Shown here one piece after another: positions 26,301-38,694 of a stretch of DNA of 64,000 bases. Both the position numbers and the translations under genes were made by a program. The notes beneath the pieces were generated by a model. The model did no database searches, had not been told where the DNA came from, and worked only from the letters and a program-made list of their open reading frames with translations. Within the stretch, counting starts at the first letter, position 1, and the number at the start of each line of letters is the position of its first letter. This stretch comes from Cardinalis cardinalis. Its lineage: Eukaryota > Chordata > Aves > Passeriformes > Cardinalidae. The stretch lies in NCBI GenBank assembly GCA_014549065.1, contig JACDOX010000139.1, positions 1,432,034-1,496,033 on the forward strand. The letters are read 5' to 3'.

Positions 26301-29217
26301 AAAAGTGTAAAAGGGGCATGAAACAACTCTTCACCTGGCAGTAAATGCTGCCCTCAATCCTCCAAGCCCCAGACACATCATTGATACAGGGACACATCAC
26401 TGGGGCTGATGCTGGAAGCTGAGTGCTGTCAGGACTCCTCCTGCATTTACTGTTCTGTTAGCTCCTTTTCCTTATTCCTTATCTCTGCTCTGTCTCCATA
26501 CATTTCCTGCTGAAGACAATATATTGTTTTGAGGGTTTTTTCCACTGAGAAATGAGCTCTAAAAATTTCATTTTGCNGAATACGCGTGAAAGGAATTGAA
26601 AGATGCTGCTTTTCCTGATGCTGGCAGCAGTGCAGTGATCCCAGTGGTGGCCTCAGTGGTGGCAGAAATGGCCACAGGAGCTGCAGGAATGGGAGCACAG
26701 AGCAGCAGGAGGCTGTGCCTGTCTCATGAACCATCACATCTTGCCTACCGGAGGACATTCAGCATTACAAGTGAGAGCACACAAAAATTTAAGGGGCTTT
26801 ACAGCTAAATTGGCTTATGTCTTTTGAAATGAAGGATGTTACAACACAGCACCAATAAATAACCTGTGAAGGCCAAAACAATACCTGTGCTAGGAAAAGG
26901 CAGCCACTGTTTGTCAGTGAAGTCCATTTGTGAAAAAGTTTTAGGCAGCACCTGTCTGCCTCAGCAGCAGTATATCACTGGTGTGTTTGGCCAGCAGCCT
27001 AGGGAGAAAAAGGAAAGGACAGAGGGAGACATCCTCCACCACCCTTGGGCTCCAAACATATCCTCCTATTCCAGAATCCATCACGTGTAGCATTGCATCG
27101 TTCCTTTTCTATTTCCTTCAGCAGTCAGCAAGCACAAGACAGCACACAGCTGCTTTGGATTAATCTGGTGCTTTAGCATCTTAATTTTGGCTACTTTCAA
27201 ATGATGTTACCTTGGCATGGTTTCATTCAATGACTCTAATAGATCCAGGCAAATACTGGTTTTTTGGGGATTTTTTTTTTATTCAGAAGCCAAACCAAAA
27301 AAACAGGAAAAAATGTCTTAAGTCAAAATTTTCTCAAGTTTTCTTTGGCAGAATGAAACTGAAAGTGTATTATGCCAAAACCTTGAAAGAACCAAAATAT
27401 TTCATTCTCCCAAAATTGAATGTTTGTATTCTGATTACTCTTGCTTTTTTTTTTTAATTGAATTACACTTTGAACAAAAAAGTCACAAAATTTTACTTGC
27501 AAATGGTTGGAATGGAGATATTTACCATCTTCAGAAATCTATAACTTAATCTTTTTTCAGCTAAGGATTTAGCTGAATTCAACCTACATTTATTCATTGT
27601 TTCAATATTTTATTTTTCCTTTGTGTTGAATGATCATAGAAAAATATCCCCCAGAACTTTTCTTGCTACTGAATTGATTCTGGAATTTTCTTCCTGCCCT
27701 TTCAGTGAGATATTCTCCTATTTTTACATGGTTTCTTTTGATTTTGCTTTTTCATGATGAAGAATATTTCAGTTTTGTTTCTTAATGATTTGAAAATTCC
27801 CGTCATTTGGTGTGTGAAACTGTTAAGACTCTTCATCAGCTTGATGAGAAACCTTGGCCTTCCCCTGCTTATTCTATAATAGAGTTATAGGCTAATGAGG
27901 AGTAAGATAAATTCTACCTGTGCCTTTTTAGAGCAGATGTTGCTGTCAATACACTTTCTTCCTAGACTTGCTTTGATTTTTCTTTTCTTTTTTTTTTTTC
28001 TTCCCAAACAGGGACATTCAGTTAAAACACAAGTGTGAAACTGCAAGGAGAGAGGAGTAAAAGGCTCATATTTAGCTTGGCACGGTGCTCTTTAAACACC
28101 TCTTGCCTTGAGGATGCTTGGCTCTGCCAGGGAAGCCCGCAGTCCTCCAGGCCAGAGTCCATCTCTGCCCAGAAAATGTTCATGTTCCTGTTTGTTTGCT
28201 CCTTGGCCCACAAGCCTGGTAATCTGGGCTTTTCCCAAAGTATATGTACTTGTGGCATAGGCCACTGTAGTGTATCCAGAGCATTTGGAAGATGTCTGTT
28301 TTATGATTTTATTATGGAAATAAGAATTCTCAGCAAGAATTTCCAGTGAACTTCTCTACAAAGCTGGAATCTGGGTTTATTTCAAAGCTCTGCGCAACTG
28401 ATATCCTTCCATCCATTTACCTTTAATCATCTGCGTGTGATAAAAGTGATATTATTTTTGGAGAATGAATGTTGTTTCAAAGGCTCATAATCAGTCCCTT
28501 CCAACTTTGAAAACATCACCCTTTTGAAAGAGGTTTTCTAAGTTTGCTTTGTCTGCAAAAGTGAGTTTTAAATATCCCCATAAAACCTCTTCATTTCCTG
28601 TGCCATGTGCCTGAAAACATACTGTTAAGTTTGTTGGGAATTTGAGGTTTGAAAATAATGCTGCATTTATATATAGAGTTAAATAGGCTTGGAAATAATC
28701 CCTTTAAGGACTTTATTTACATGACCAAAAATAATCAAGATCTGATTGTTTGAGAACTATAGGATAAAATGTCAGTAATACTTTAACAAGCAAACTAATC
28801 AACTGGTCCTCCTACTGCCTAGAACTGATGAAATAAAGAGATGCTTATTAATTCTGCTTGTAAATGCTTGGGAGCCATGCAAATTCTCACTGGTGAGAGC
28901 CAGATGGGTCCCTCGATAGTGAAATTCTTTTGTAGGTTCATTGCTCATTTCTGTGGCTAATGCTTTCCTCCTGATGAGGAGATTGTCCCCACTGTTCCTA
29001 TTTCTGGTTGCACTGTAGTTCTCAGAGGCAACAGGAATACAAATCACAGCTGGCACCTCCTTCTGTGGCTGCCCTGGGCACTGAGGCTTGAGCTCACCTC
29101 TGAACTGTTGTTGCTGCTGGGGATGAAACCTCACACTGGACTGAGGATCTCCACTTGTGTCTGCTCTCTGGGCCCTCCCTGGCAGCTCAGCAGAAGAGAA
29201 AGGGGGCCAGGATGGGT
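23318..29217. other. Long unannotated stretch
   Basis: About 5.9 kb without a supported gene or repeat. There are AT-rich tracts near 23440-23580 and pyrimidine tracts near 23885-23935 and 27980-28000. GC-richer patches near 26600-26760 and 29050-29210 carry short open frames with no recognised product. Confidence 0.5.
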
Positions 29218-29700
29218 TGTCCCATTGTCACCAAAAAAACTCTCCAACAACATTTTTAGTGTTAGGGAATCAAGGCATTACTTTATTCTGGCCAGGATGT
29301 GCAACAGAAATAATTTCATCCACACATTGTCCAGGTTGTGCAGAGAAAATCATTCCATCACACATGACTCTTCACTAGATTTTTCACATACTTATGCAGT
29401 CAAAACCCAGAAAAACTCCTTGGTTCAATGTTCATTGGGCCCAAGTTACGCAGTTCTTGGTATTTGGTTTCCTGTTGGTTATTGATCCCTTCACCTTCTG
29501 TGTTAATGTCTCATTCTTCCTCCTCTTATCTATCTTTTCCCCAACCAGGTGTCTCCAACCATGCCAGGGGTGATGTTTAGAGTTGACGTTCATTAATAAT
29601 CATTATCTTTTTTGTATCTTCTGTGTTACTTCCAGTCTGTTGAGATGTTAAGCTCATCAGGCCTGGATTGGTGAAACAGTCCTTTGGAAAGAAGCTTCAA
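29218..29700 (-). mobile_element. ERV LTR, boundaries uncertain
   Basis: On the minus strand an AATAAAG polyadenylation signal is present (near 29282-29287), followed about 65 bases later by a possible 3' end (the plus strand reads TGTCCCATTGTCACC from 29218). The order of blocks around GGCATTACTTTATTCTGG, CAGAAATAATTTCATCC and TCCTGTTGGTTATTGATCC agrees with an avian LTR family as I remember it. I could not match target duplications. The right edge could lie anywhere from 29600 to 29720. Confidence 0.5.
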
Positions 29701-32700
29701 TTCCTTTCCCCCNCGGGCAAAGGTGAACGAGGCCCCTGACTAAAGTTATGTAAATGAATTTCAAACTTTGTATCATTTCCAACACCATGTGTGGACCTCT
29801 GTGAATTTGTTTGCTGGGCTTTTTGGTTGGATGAAATCTTTCTCTGTAGCTTAACAAATCTAAAGTTTGCCTCATCTCTAACACATTTTAGATATAGTTG
29901 CATCCTTTATGACTTTTCATGTTTGGGGGTTTTGTGGCAATTTCCTTCCATTTGTGTTTATGTCCAGCATAAATATATCAGCATGCCTCATGCAGAGCTC
30001 AGCCTGGTGAGATTGGCAAATTGACCTCTTGTAGATCCTTTTACTGAACAACCTCTTGCAGGTGTCTCAGACATCTTTAAAACCCAATTTCCCAAGGATT
30101 CTTTAAATTTTTGATTCCAAGTCATTATTTTGCACTTCCAACAGCACCACANACATCCTGGGCTGAGTGTGGACCTGTGTCTGTGTGGGCTGACCTGCTG
30201 TAAGGGCCAGGGAAGTTGCAGACCAGCATTTTCTGCAGCCAAAATGCTTTCAGTGGTTGAAGGAGCAAAATCTCCTAGAAAATGCAGTATTATTAAGCTG
30301 CAAGGAGGAGCCTTTCAGAAAGGAGAAAAGGCAGATTTTGGGTTACTGCCATCCCTTCAGAAGGACAGATTTCAAGCCTGTGTGTCCCCAGTGGGTTAGA
30401 GCGCTCCAAAATGCGCACTGGAGCTGCAGTGTGAGCTCTCCCAGCCTGGGCAATTGCCCTTAGGAAAAAACCCCACCGAGAAGCAGAGACTGTGGGAATC
30501 AGGTCAGCCTGATGAGCAGCAAAAGCCTGTCCAGGGATACAAACAACCATATGGGACAGGCTGGCTGAGCCCCCTGGCTATGCAGACCTCGTTGCTTATC
30601 AGCAGTGGGAGCCCTGCCCTGGACTTCAACCAGGACTGGATGTCAACCAGAACAAGCCCATAGCTGGAAAGTGACAGATCCCGAGCTGGGCAGCTCGGGA
30701 GCAGCAATGTAAGGAGGGAGGCAGGAGTGTAATTACAAGTCTGCAGGAGGCAGGGAAAGTGCCAGGGGGNATGCTGGATGCTGGGGGGCTTTCATGGGAA
30801 TGACAGTGAGTTCTCCTCCCTACAACCAGGGATGCTGAGATGAATTGTGCATCTCTTTTGGTTAGAAACAGTGCCCTGACTGATGTTTGACATGAATTAC
30901 TGAGGATTACATGAAATTTGAAAATGCTTTGGGCAGCAGGCAATTTTGGAAACTGAGATTTTGACAAGGAGTTCATGCAGATTAGAGCTGAAATCACGTG
31001 CAACCATGGCATGGGCTTTCACTGGTCAGTAAATTCTGGCCCCTGAGGTGACAGAGACCCACTACAGAGGAAGGGGCCCCAGCAGAGTTTATGGCAGGGG
31101 TTTTGTAATGCTTGGGGTATGTGGTTCTCCTACTACACATTTCAGAATCCTCTCTCTTTGAGGGTAAGATTGCCAGTATGTATGTTGGATGTAGTCAACA
31201 GTTGTTAGACAAATTGCTCTGGGATTTTATGGTGACATGAGACTTTTCTCAAAGAACATAAATTGGGACTAATTTTCTCTGATGAGGAATGGGGTCAGTC
31301 TCAACAGATGCTCGAAGCTTGACACCTATTTGGGAAATGCATCCTTTAATTTTTGGCTGCTGGGGTATGTAAGGTACTTATAGGGGAGTGTATAATGTTA
31401 AAAGCTGCAACAGGTAAAGAATATTCCAGCCCAAATGAAAACATAGTAACTCAGAGCTAGAGATGCCTTGTGAGTGACTTTTTTTTTTTACCAAGCAGGT
31501 AACATTTGCTGTTTTGAACAGACAAAAACAGCCATACTTTACCAGATAGGATATTTAGTAGCAGAACCTCAATACAGATGCTGCTAAATTAGGGAAGATC
31601 TTGTATTATTCTGTGGAGCAGGAAATACTGCATGAGAAGCATAAGAAGAGAAGTGTTGGCCACCCTCTCCCATGGTGGTGCTGGGAAACCTGTGGGTCCC
31701 ATCTCTGTGCTGCTCCAGGAGCATGGCATGGCACATCCTATCTAACCAGGAGTGTGCATCCATGGTCAGCAGGTTGCATTTGGGTTGTCTCTTCTGCTTG
31801 TTTTAAACAAGAGTCTGCGCAACAACAAATTGCTTCCAGAGGTGGAGCATCTTAAGAGCTTTCATGGTAATATACGCATTTGTGTGTGTGGGTGTGAATT
31901 TGCACAATTTGCTTCTTGTCCAACCAGGGTAAAGGTTCTTAACAGCTCTAGACAGGGAGCTGTTTCTGCTCCCTCTTCAGTGAGTCTGTTCATGTCTGCC
32001 TTACCCTGTCAGTGACTATTTGCTTCTGCAGCCCACCAGAAGCAGACCTGGGATGGGATTATACAACCAGATTTTCGTTATTGCAAGCCATGTGACNGAC
32101 CTTCTGTTCAGTTTTCTCTTGCCACATTTCTTCAGCTCCATGCACATGCATGCAGGCAGCATGTCTGCAAACAGTGTGGTTGCCATCCCCAGTGCCTCCT
32201 GTAAACCACTGCCTGGTTTACCTCTGTGCCACAGCTCCCAGTACCACATTGGCTGCCACTTCCTTGGCTGTCTCACTTCACCAGCCATGACAACACTCCT
32301 CTTCCACCCCAAGGCAGACTGGGAGCACAGCAGACCACCAGTGTTCCAGCCATGGATCCATGGCTGTGGCTGTTGGCACTGGTGTGCTGGGCCAAGGTTT
32401 CCCTCTTACCCTGCCTGCATTGCTTACGGATACAGGAAGCTTTGGGGGCCAGGATCATCTTCTCCTCTGGCAACACAGCACCTACTGAGTTGGTCCACTG
32501 CTGAGAACTGTCACAAGGAATGTCATAAACCTCATACAGACGCAGCAGTCAAAGGAAAAGCATCCTATCCTGGCATCTGAACCTTCTCTGGTAGCTCTCA
32601 GGGAGTGCTTGGTGTAAGAGAAGTCTGTTCCATGACAGAGTACTAGTGGGATAGATCCCAGTTCTGTTTCCTCCCCTTTTATTACTGTCAGAAAAGTTCA

Positions 32701-33575
32701 CTGAATTTGCTCAAACTCAGGGTATTTTTCTCAAGCATTTTACAGGGAATTAGTAATACTCACAGGCTATATTCCTAGAAAAAGACCATGCACCAATCTA
32801 CAAATTCTTGGNCTGAGACCATGATTGTAAATAAATCACAGATGAAGAACTGAGTCTCCTTTAAAAAGTGCTCCCAGTGTGTTGCAATGATAATTATTGT
32901 GATCNTAAGGGAAGCAGTTACAGACAAAAGGCTGGGGAAGAGGTTAATCGAGATGGCTCACCCTAGTCTAATTGTGTAAAGCACAAAGTGACATAATTAA
33001 ATACAGAGTCTCCACAAGCAGCTGTGCTGTATAAGTTTTGATGTCTCTAGAAAAACATGATAAAAGTTTGCTAATGTCACATAGGAAACCATATAGTGAA
33101 ACTTAGACCAGAAATTATTAGACTACAGGCTTTGATGGCAGATGTGTAGTAGAAAACAAAATATCTAATCCAGTCTGGTTTTAAAATGTTTACTTGGGGT
33201 CTGTAATTCTTTGGTTTTAAGGGTATTTAATGTAATCAAAATAATGAATGTGTACATCTTTCTGGTTGCAGGGGCATCTTAGTGACCAAAATAGTGAATA
33301 TGGCTTCCCAGGCTCACCCGTCTGTCTAGCTGTGGGCAAACTTTTGTGGGTATCAGGCTTCAGCTGTTGGGGTCTCTGTAATTATTTACTTTTTCACAAT
33401 AAGTTGAAGTTAATTAATTCAAATTTTCATTAACTCTTCTGTGATGTAATAGACCAAGTCATATTGATATCAAATGAACTTTTGAGGACAGCTTTCATGG
33501 TCTGTTTGGGTATTTCAGATTTATAGGGCAATGTACTCTGTAAATTAAGCTTTATTTTATAAGCTCATTGAAAAA
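29701..33575. other. Unannotated stretch with moderate GC patches
   Basis: No supported gene. Regions 30160-30760 and 31640-32580 are GC-richer than average and carry several overlapping open frames. The longest, 32020-32580 plus, is about 186 codons but includes an N and has no recognisable domain, signal peptide or homology. 32600-33575 is AT-rich and featureless. Confidence 0.5.
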
Positions 33576-33580
33576 GAAAG

Positions 33581-34224
33581 TGTCTTGGTTTTGAAAGACA
33601 NGCGTCTGCTAAGAAAGGCAGGAGCCTTCCCTGAAATAGAAAATGTAAACCTCCTCCCTCCAAATTGCTATAAATTTTAAATTAAGGGGCTCTCAGGCAA
33701 AAATATGGGAGCAGTAATTACAGTTCTTTATTAGGGAAGAAAATAAAATAAACAATGCAGTGAACTAAAACAACACTGACAGAGTCAGAGCACAACCTGA
33801 CACCCTGTGGGTCAGGGTGTTGGTAGCAGTCCAATTGGATTGTGGCTGCAGTCCTCCTGGAGAGTCAGGTGTGGTTCCATTGGAGCAGGGATCCTGTAGA
33901 AGGGTGCAGTCTTCCTCTGAAGATCCAGTGGAAGGGGCAGCTGCTCCTCTGGGAAATCCAGTGGAGAAGCCATGCTGGTGTTCCAGAATTTCAAGATTAT
34001 ATCCAGGTAGNAATGCTTGGCTCCTCCCTCTGGGCAGAGCATCTCACAGTGGGATGCTGTAGTTCTTATCAGTCATGCAGTGACATTCAATAGCCTGTTA
34101 TCAGCAGATGTCTCCCCAGAGGGAGGATTGGCTGTGGAAGAGATAAGGAAAACTGCCCACTTAACAGAAGACAACTGCCATACAGATGGCAAATAGAATG
34201 CAATTTGCTTGGCAATCCAGGACA
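33581..34224 (-). mobile_element. Solo ERV LTR, ERVL-like, GAAAG duplication
   Basis: A complete 644-bp LTR in minus orientation. The plus strand starts TGTCTTGG and ends CCAGGACA, giving TG...CA ends (TGTCCTGG...CCAAGACA read on the minus strand). The terminal hexamers form an imperfect inverted repeat. The exact 5-bp duplication GAAAG flanks it at 33576-33580 and 34225-34229, consistent with an ERVL-type integrase. The minus-strand AATAAA lies at 33727-33732, followed by about 146 bases of remaining R and U5. No internal sequence is left, so recombination between two LTRs probably removed the provirus. Open frames inside are by-products. I associate this LTR family with songbirds. Confidence 0.85.
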
Positions 34225-34229
34225 GAAAG

Positions 34230-34769
34230 GAAGAAATACAACAAACAAGGGCTCAATTGCCTTTGCACAGAGTAGTCTGCCATGTGAATTCACTAATTCA
34301 TCACATAAGTTATGAGGTTTCTAATTCATAACTTGTAATTGACAACTTGTAACTCAACTCATGCACCAATGTGCAGAACAGTTACCTAACTGGGAGGGGA
34401 GATGCTCATCCTTCCTACTCTGTCCCTGCACAGGTATCCCTGGTATCACACTGGGAACCACAGCAGCCCCAGTGCAACTGCCCTTGGATCAGCTTCCAAA
34501 CCTTTTTGCTTTAACAGACATTTTTACACCTTCCAGCATGGAAGTTTTGTCTGTGCCATTTCATGACTTAGCAGATTCTGATGAAACTGCCAGACAATCA
34601 CCATGCCAAGACAATGGCTGCAGAAGACAGCAACCTGCAGGTGATAATGGCTGGGTAATGGCCCGTTATCTCTTCCTCTCCCTCCTACCCCACCTCTTAG
34701 ATAGTCTTCCTTTGAATTAAGGNCACAGCTCCCAATATACATCAGGCATGAGCTGTGTTAGCCAAAAAA
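34230..34769. other. Spacer between LTR and CR1
   Basis: About 540 bases with no recognised element. A 119-codon plus-strand frame (34361-34720) is open but unlike any known protein. A short AT-rich run near 34310-34350 repeats ATAACTTGTAA-like words. Confidence 0.45.
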
Positions 34770-35112
34770 CTGACCTTATTGNTCTCTCCAAACACCTGAA
34801 AGGAAATTGTAGTGATTTGGGGGTTGGCCTTTTCTGCCAGGTAGCAAGTGAAAAGAGGAAAATGCCTTAAATTGCACCAGCGGAGGCTTAGATTGAATAT
34901 TAGGAAAAAAGTTCTTCACCAGAAGGGTGGACAAGCACTGGAAAGGCTGCCCAGGTGAAAGTAGAGAATAACCATCCTTGGAGGTATTTAATAGATGTGT
35001 AGACCTGGCACTTAGGAATGTGGTTTAATGGTGGACTTGGCAGTGGTAGGTTAAGGATTGGATTTGATGATCTTAGAGGCCTTTTCAACCTAAATTATTC
35101 CAAGAGTTGATT
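34770..35112 (+). mobile_element. CR1 LINE 3' end, sense orientation
   Basis: About 340 bases following the CR1 3' end on the plus strand: CTCTCCAAACACCTGAAAGG at the left, then the AGATTGAATATTAGGAAAAA block, the CTGGAAAGGCTGCCCAGG block, the CCTTGGAGGTATTTAATAG block, the ATGGTTTAATGGTGGACTTG block and the GATGATCTTAGAGGCC block. It ends in a decayed octamer tail. The part up to about 35000 corresponds to the last codons of ORF2, and the rest to the 3' untranslated region. It is 5' truncated and moderately diverged. Confidence 0.93.
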
Positions 35113-35650
35113 AAACTTTGCCAGGAGCTGTCAGGTTGGTGAATCTCCAAACTCTCAAAAAACCATCAACTGGGTTTCACATGGTTTTGGAATCAAAGAG
35201 GATAATTCCCTCTCTTGTAACCAGACNACAGTTCTGTCAAGGACAATGATTTCACAATACCTGGTCAAACAAAGGTCCATTTTGAAGTCATTGTTACTAC
35301 AACCACATGCAGGATTGGAAAAAACAGCTCTGACTTTTTCACTTCAAGTCTGAATATCAGGAGCAGGTTTGGGGATTTGTATGCAATTACCATACACAGA
35401 AGCTAGTTGATGGCTGTTTTACTGCTCTAAAGCTGCTCCTGTATCATTTTATCACATTACAGATAAATTGCTGCTAAATATGTGTAGACTTACTATTTGA
35501 TCAGCTGTCTCACCTAGTGTTTACACTTTATTGACCATTTCATAAGATTGGACTTTCTCCTGAATGTACTGCCATGGGCCTCTCAGTGCTTAGTTCTAAA
35601 ATATAGAGTCCTAGTGACCTTGAGGAAGGACACCACAGAGATCACAGTAA
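35113..35650. other. Spacer between two CR1 tails
   Basis: About 540 bases of AT-rich sequence without a recognised element or credible open frame. A single N lies at 35227. Confidence 0.5.
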
Positions 35651-35785
35651 GATCAAAAAATCATCAAATTGTTTATATTGGAAAAGACCTTTAAGATTAT
35701 CAAGTCCAACCATAAACCTAACACTGCCAAATCCACCACTAAACTAGGCTACCATGCTCTTAAAGGACGTGACTATGAACTCCAT
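35651..35785 (-). mobile_element. CR1 LINE 3' tail
   Basis: The plus strand reads a decayed octamer tail (AATCATCAAATT), then the TTGGAAAAGACCTTTAAG block, the CAAGTCCAACCATAAACC block and the CCACTAAACTAGGCTACC block. This is the reverse complement of the same CR1 subfamily tail as the element at 34770. The two lie about 540 bases apart in opposite orientation and could pair as an inverted repeat. 5' truncated. Confidence 0.9.
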
Positions 35786-35962
35786 GAGAGTGTTTGCATT
35801 GTGTAGCTTCAGCCTTCTCTGACTGCCAGTGGTGAGGGCACAAGAAGCACTTTACCCTTCAGTGTTTTGCCACACAATTTTCTGCTGCTCTTTTCCACCC
35901 CCTGTGCCAGCATAGTTATGTGTGCAATGAACCAGATGACGGGCTTGATTGGGCTGGAAAAT

Positions 35963-36253
35963 TGTCGCAGCAGAGACGGGCACGACACGACACACAAAGT
36001 TCATGTAGCAATAGCCAGTTTTTATTGAGTTCAGTCCCATTTAAATAGTTACCAAAAGTCTGTGTAGTTAGTCCTGATTGGCTGAATTTGCTGCATCCCA
36101 GCTAACTGGCCAATAGCTGCCCATGTCCCCAGTGGCCTAGAATCGTCGAGTTATATAACTACTAGTTATGTAATTAGTTATATGTTAGTTATATAATAAT
36201 AATTAGGGTTATTTATAACTGTGAGGCCTCCAGGCCAACTCTTAGCCACCACA
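35963..36253 (-). mobile_element. Compact solo LTR, ERVK-like, GAAAAT duplication
   Basis: A complete 291-bp LTR in minus orientation. Plus-strand ends are TGTCGCAG and CCACCACA. The exact 6-bp duplication GAAAAT flanks it at 35957-35962 and 36254-36259, typical of class II (ERVK, alpha/betaretrovirus-like) integrases. On the minus strand a TATTTAAAT promoter box (36039-36047) is followed within about 20 bases by AATAAA (36021-36026), giving the very short R typical of that class, and then about 58 bases to the end. U3 carries four AGTTAT words at 36149, 36164, 36176 and 36187. It keeps CpGs in U5. No internal sequence remains. Confidence 0.88.
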
Positions 36254-36259
36254 GAAAAT

Positions 36260-38397
36260 ATTTAAGGAGTGTTGAGCCTGATGGACAAATGTGTCCTCAG
36301 ACTGTTTCTCAAATGCTACACCTGTACTGTGCAATGTCTTTGGCCATGATTATCACTCTCACTGGCGTCCCCTTGCACTGCTGTAGTGAAGCATAGGAAA
36401 CAAACCAGTCCTTTGCTATTTATTTTACTGTTATTTTCTACTTGCTTATGATGGCATGGACCTGTTTTAAGAGAAAGGATTAGCTTTTAGATGTAGAAAA
36501 TAACCTAATTCTCTGGGAATGTTGATTGTGACCAAGTATTATATTTGTAGCTAGCCGTGCAGTGAAGCAGTTTATTTTGCCTGGCAATAATCAGGTTACT
36601 GTGTCTGATTGTAGCAGAGTATGGTATACAGGAAAATACAACTACAGTATGTACTACTTATTCACATGTAAGCAGAGTTTTCAGCCCTGATGGCATAAGG
36701 CTGCAACTCAGGCTTTTATTTGCAGTGCTGTGTGAAAATGAAATAGTTTGAATCTCTTTTCAATGCCTACCTCTGTCACAATGATCCTATATGGATTGCT
36801 TCTTGTTAAAAGTGCTTCGAATATTAAAATGCTACTTATGCTGATGTTACAACTTTCTTATAACACACAAGAAATTCTCACTTTGTGAATGACTTGTTAA
36901 TGCTTTCTAGTGTTACAGTTACCTGCAAAATATTTTAGTGCTCGACCATAAATGATGAATGGGTGACTACCACAACCTTGTAAAACATTTGAAGGTGTGT
37001 CTATAGTCACTTGCAACAGGAGTTTGCAAAGTCATTAACAGGTGAGGGAGGAGCAACTGTTTGGTGCCTCAGTGGATTGATGACCTAAACTTTGCAGGCA
37101 TCTGGGAGTGGAGATGAATGTCATCTTTCTGCAGAAGTAAAGGCAACTGACACAGCTTATCAGTGATTACAGAGGACCAAATAAAGGGACAGAGAGTGAT
37201 GCTGGATGGCTGAGATCATATTTTGAAATCTGTGTAGCATTCCTTGAGCAATGCTCAGATGCTGGCTTGCAGTTGTGTCCCTGCACAAGAGCCAGAGACG
37301 TACGCCCATGCCCACCCAAAACCCTTCACCGTGTGCTGATTTTTCTCCATGATCTACCTGGGGCTCAAATCAAACACGATTTCTGCAAGGAAATCACACT
37401 TGTGAGCGTGTGCTACTGCTTAGCCAGTGCAGCTGATTTACACATTGAGGCTTCACTTGGTGAGAGGGGAGCCATGGAGAGGCATCCAGCATCCAGAACT
37501 GTTCTGCTAATCTTAACTAATGGAGCAACCCTCAGCAAGAGGCAGCATAAGAAGGAAAGGTAATTTTATTTTGTACAAACCAGGTATCTCTCAGGCACAA
37601 GCATTCTTCTTGTAGTTTTGCTCATTCTTTCCTATTGAGAAGCTTGAAGGTGTGTCTGNACGTGATCTGTACAAAAACATTTGTGGCCACAAAGAATTAG
37701 GGAAGCTAGCTATTTAGTTCTCATGGTATCTTCTGGGTTGTTCTTAATGGCAGTCATGTGGTTGGCTTCTGAATGTGTCTTTTACACCTTTTAAAAGTTG
37801 CCAGTGGCTGTGAATCATTTGTCCCTCCTTTTGTCCCATCTCTGTGAGTCCTTAGGTAAAACTGCTGATTAACTCATTGTTCTTTTGTCTCTTTCTGGGT
37901 GTAGGCTGTTGTATTTAGGTTGTCTTTTGTTTTCCTTAATCTGGATGTTTCTATAAATAGAAACTGGAGGTAGTTGTGAGGGAGACTTTATGATCTACTA
38001 ATTTAGATGCCATTAACACATGCTTTTCTTTCGTCCCTTTTTCTTCCACTTCTTCTGTTCTCCCACATCCCCAGGTTTCTACTTTTGCTCTATCCATACC
38101 AAGGCTGATATTTCTACTAAAGATCGTCACAGAGTTGTTTGCAGCTCTTCTACTAAACTTGGGATCTGATGGGTCTGGGAAGGCAGAGGATTGAGAAATG
38201 TGCTTGGTNTTATTTTCTATTGGAAAAATTTCCTGCTGGCAGCAACTCCAGTTTGTTTCAGCTTCACAGGGAGCAATGAAATATCAAGTACTAAAAGTAG
38301 AGGTGGCTCACGTGAATGTACAGGATCATGATGAAAGAAGCTCAGTACACTTGTGCTCTTACTCTGGTTGCACAATTGTCTTCTCGAACAGTAGGTT
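36260..38397. other. Unannotated non-coding stretch
   Basis: About 2.1 kb with no supported gene or transposon. Open frames do not exceed 98 codons. The sequence is AT-rich with a T-rich segment near 37860-38060. Single Ns lie at 37660 and 38209. Confidence 0.5.
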
Positions 38398-38399
38398 TG

Positions 38400-38694
38400 T
38401 GTGAAAAGCGCCAATCACTTATTTTAAAATTTTTAAAGTTTAATATTAATAAAATGGTTATAAAAATAGTAATAAAAATTAGAGCAATAAGAATTTGGAC
38501 AATCAGAGTTAGGACAATAAAGGGCAATAAAAAGCAAAGAATTATGGACGTCAGGGTGTCTGGCATTCTGCCATAGAAACACATTCTATTAACAAAGGAT
38601 TCACTCTTAAAAGCAATAGCCTGTTGCATATTCATATATCTCATACATGATGCAAACATTCCTTTCAAACTAGGGTTTTTTCTATTTATTATCA
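38400..38694 (-). mobile_element. Probable 3' LTR of a decayed ERV
   Basis: About 295 bases, AT-rich, in minus orientation. The plus strand begins TGTGAAAAGCGCC (start uncertain by two or four bases) and ends TTTATTATCA. Directly to the right the plus strand reads ACTTCCCCCCCTC, which on the minus strand is a polypurine tract (GAGGGGGGGAAGT) abutting the TG end of the LTR, as expected at a 3' LTR. A stretch of repeated AATAATAAAA-type words lies at 38440-38530. The block order agrees with an LTR family I associate with songbirds. The 117-codon minus frame across it is hydrophobic low-complexity translation of the LTR and is not a gene. No target duplication was found at the outer end. Confidence 0.68.

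Noticed and set aside
32020..32580. Plus-strand open frame of about 186 codons, the longest not crossing the gap
   Set aside because: It contains an N, has no recognisable domain, signal or membrane pattern, and overlaps open frames on both strands in a GC-richer patch. Length alone is not enough in vertebrate DNA.
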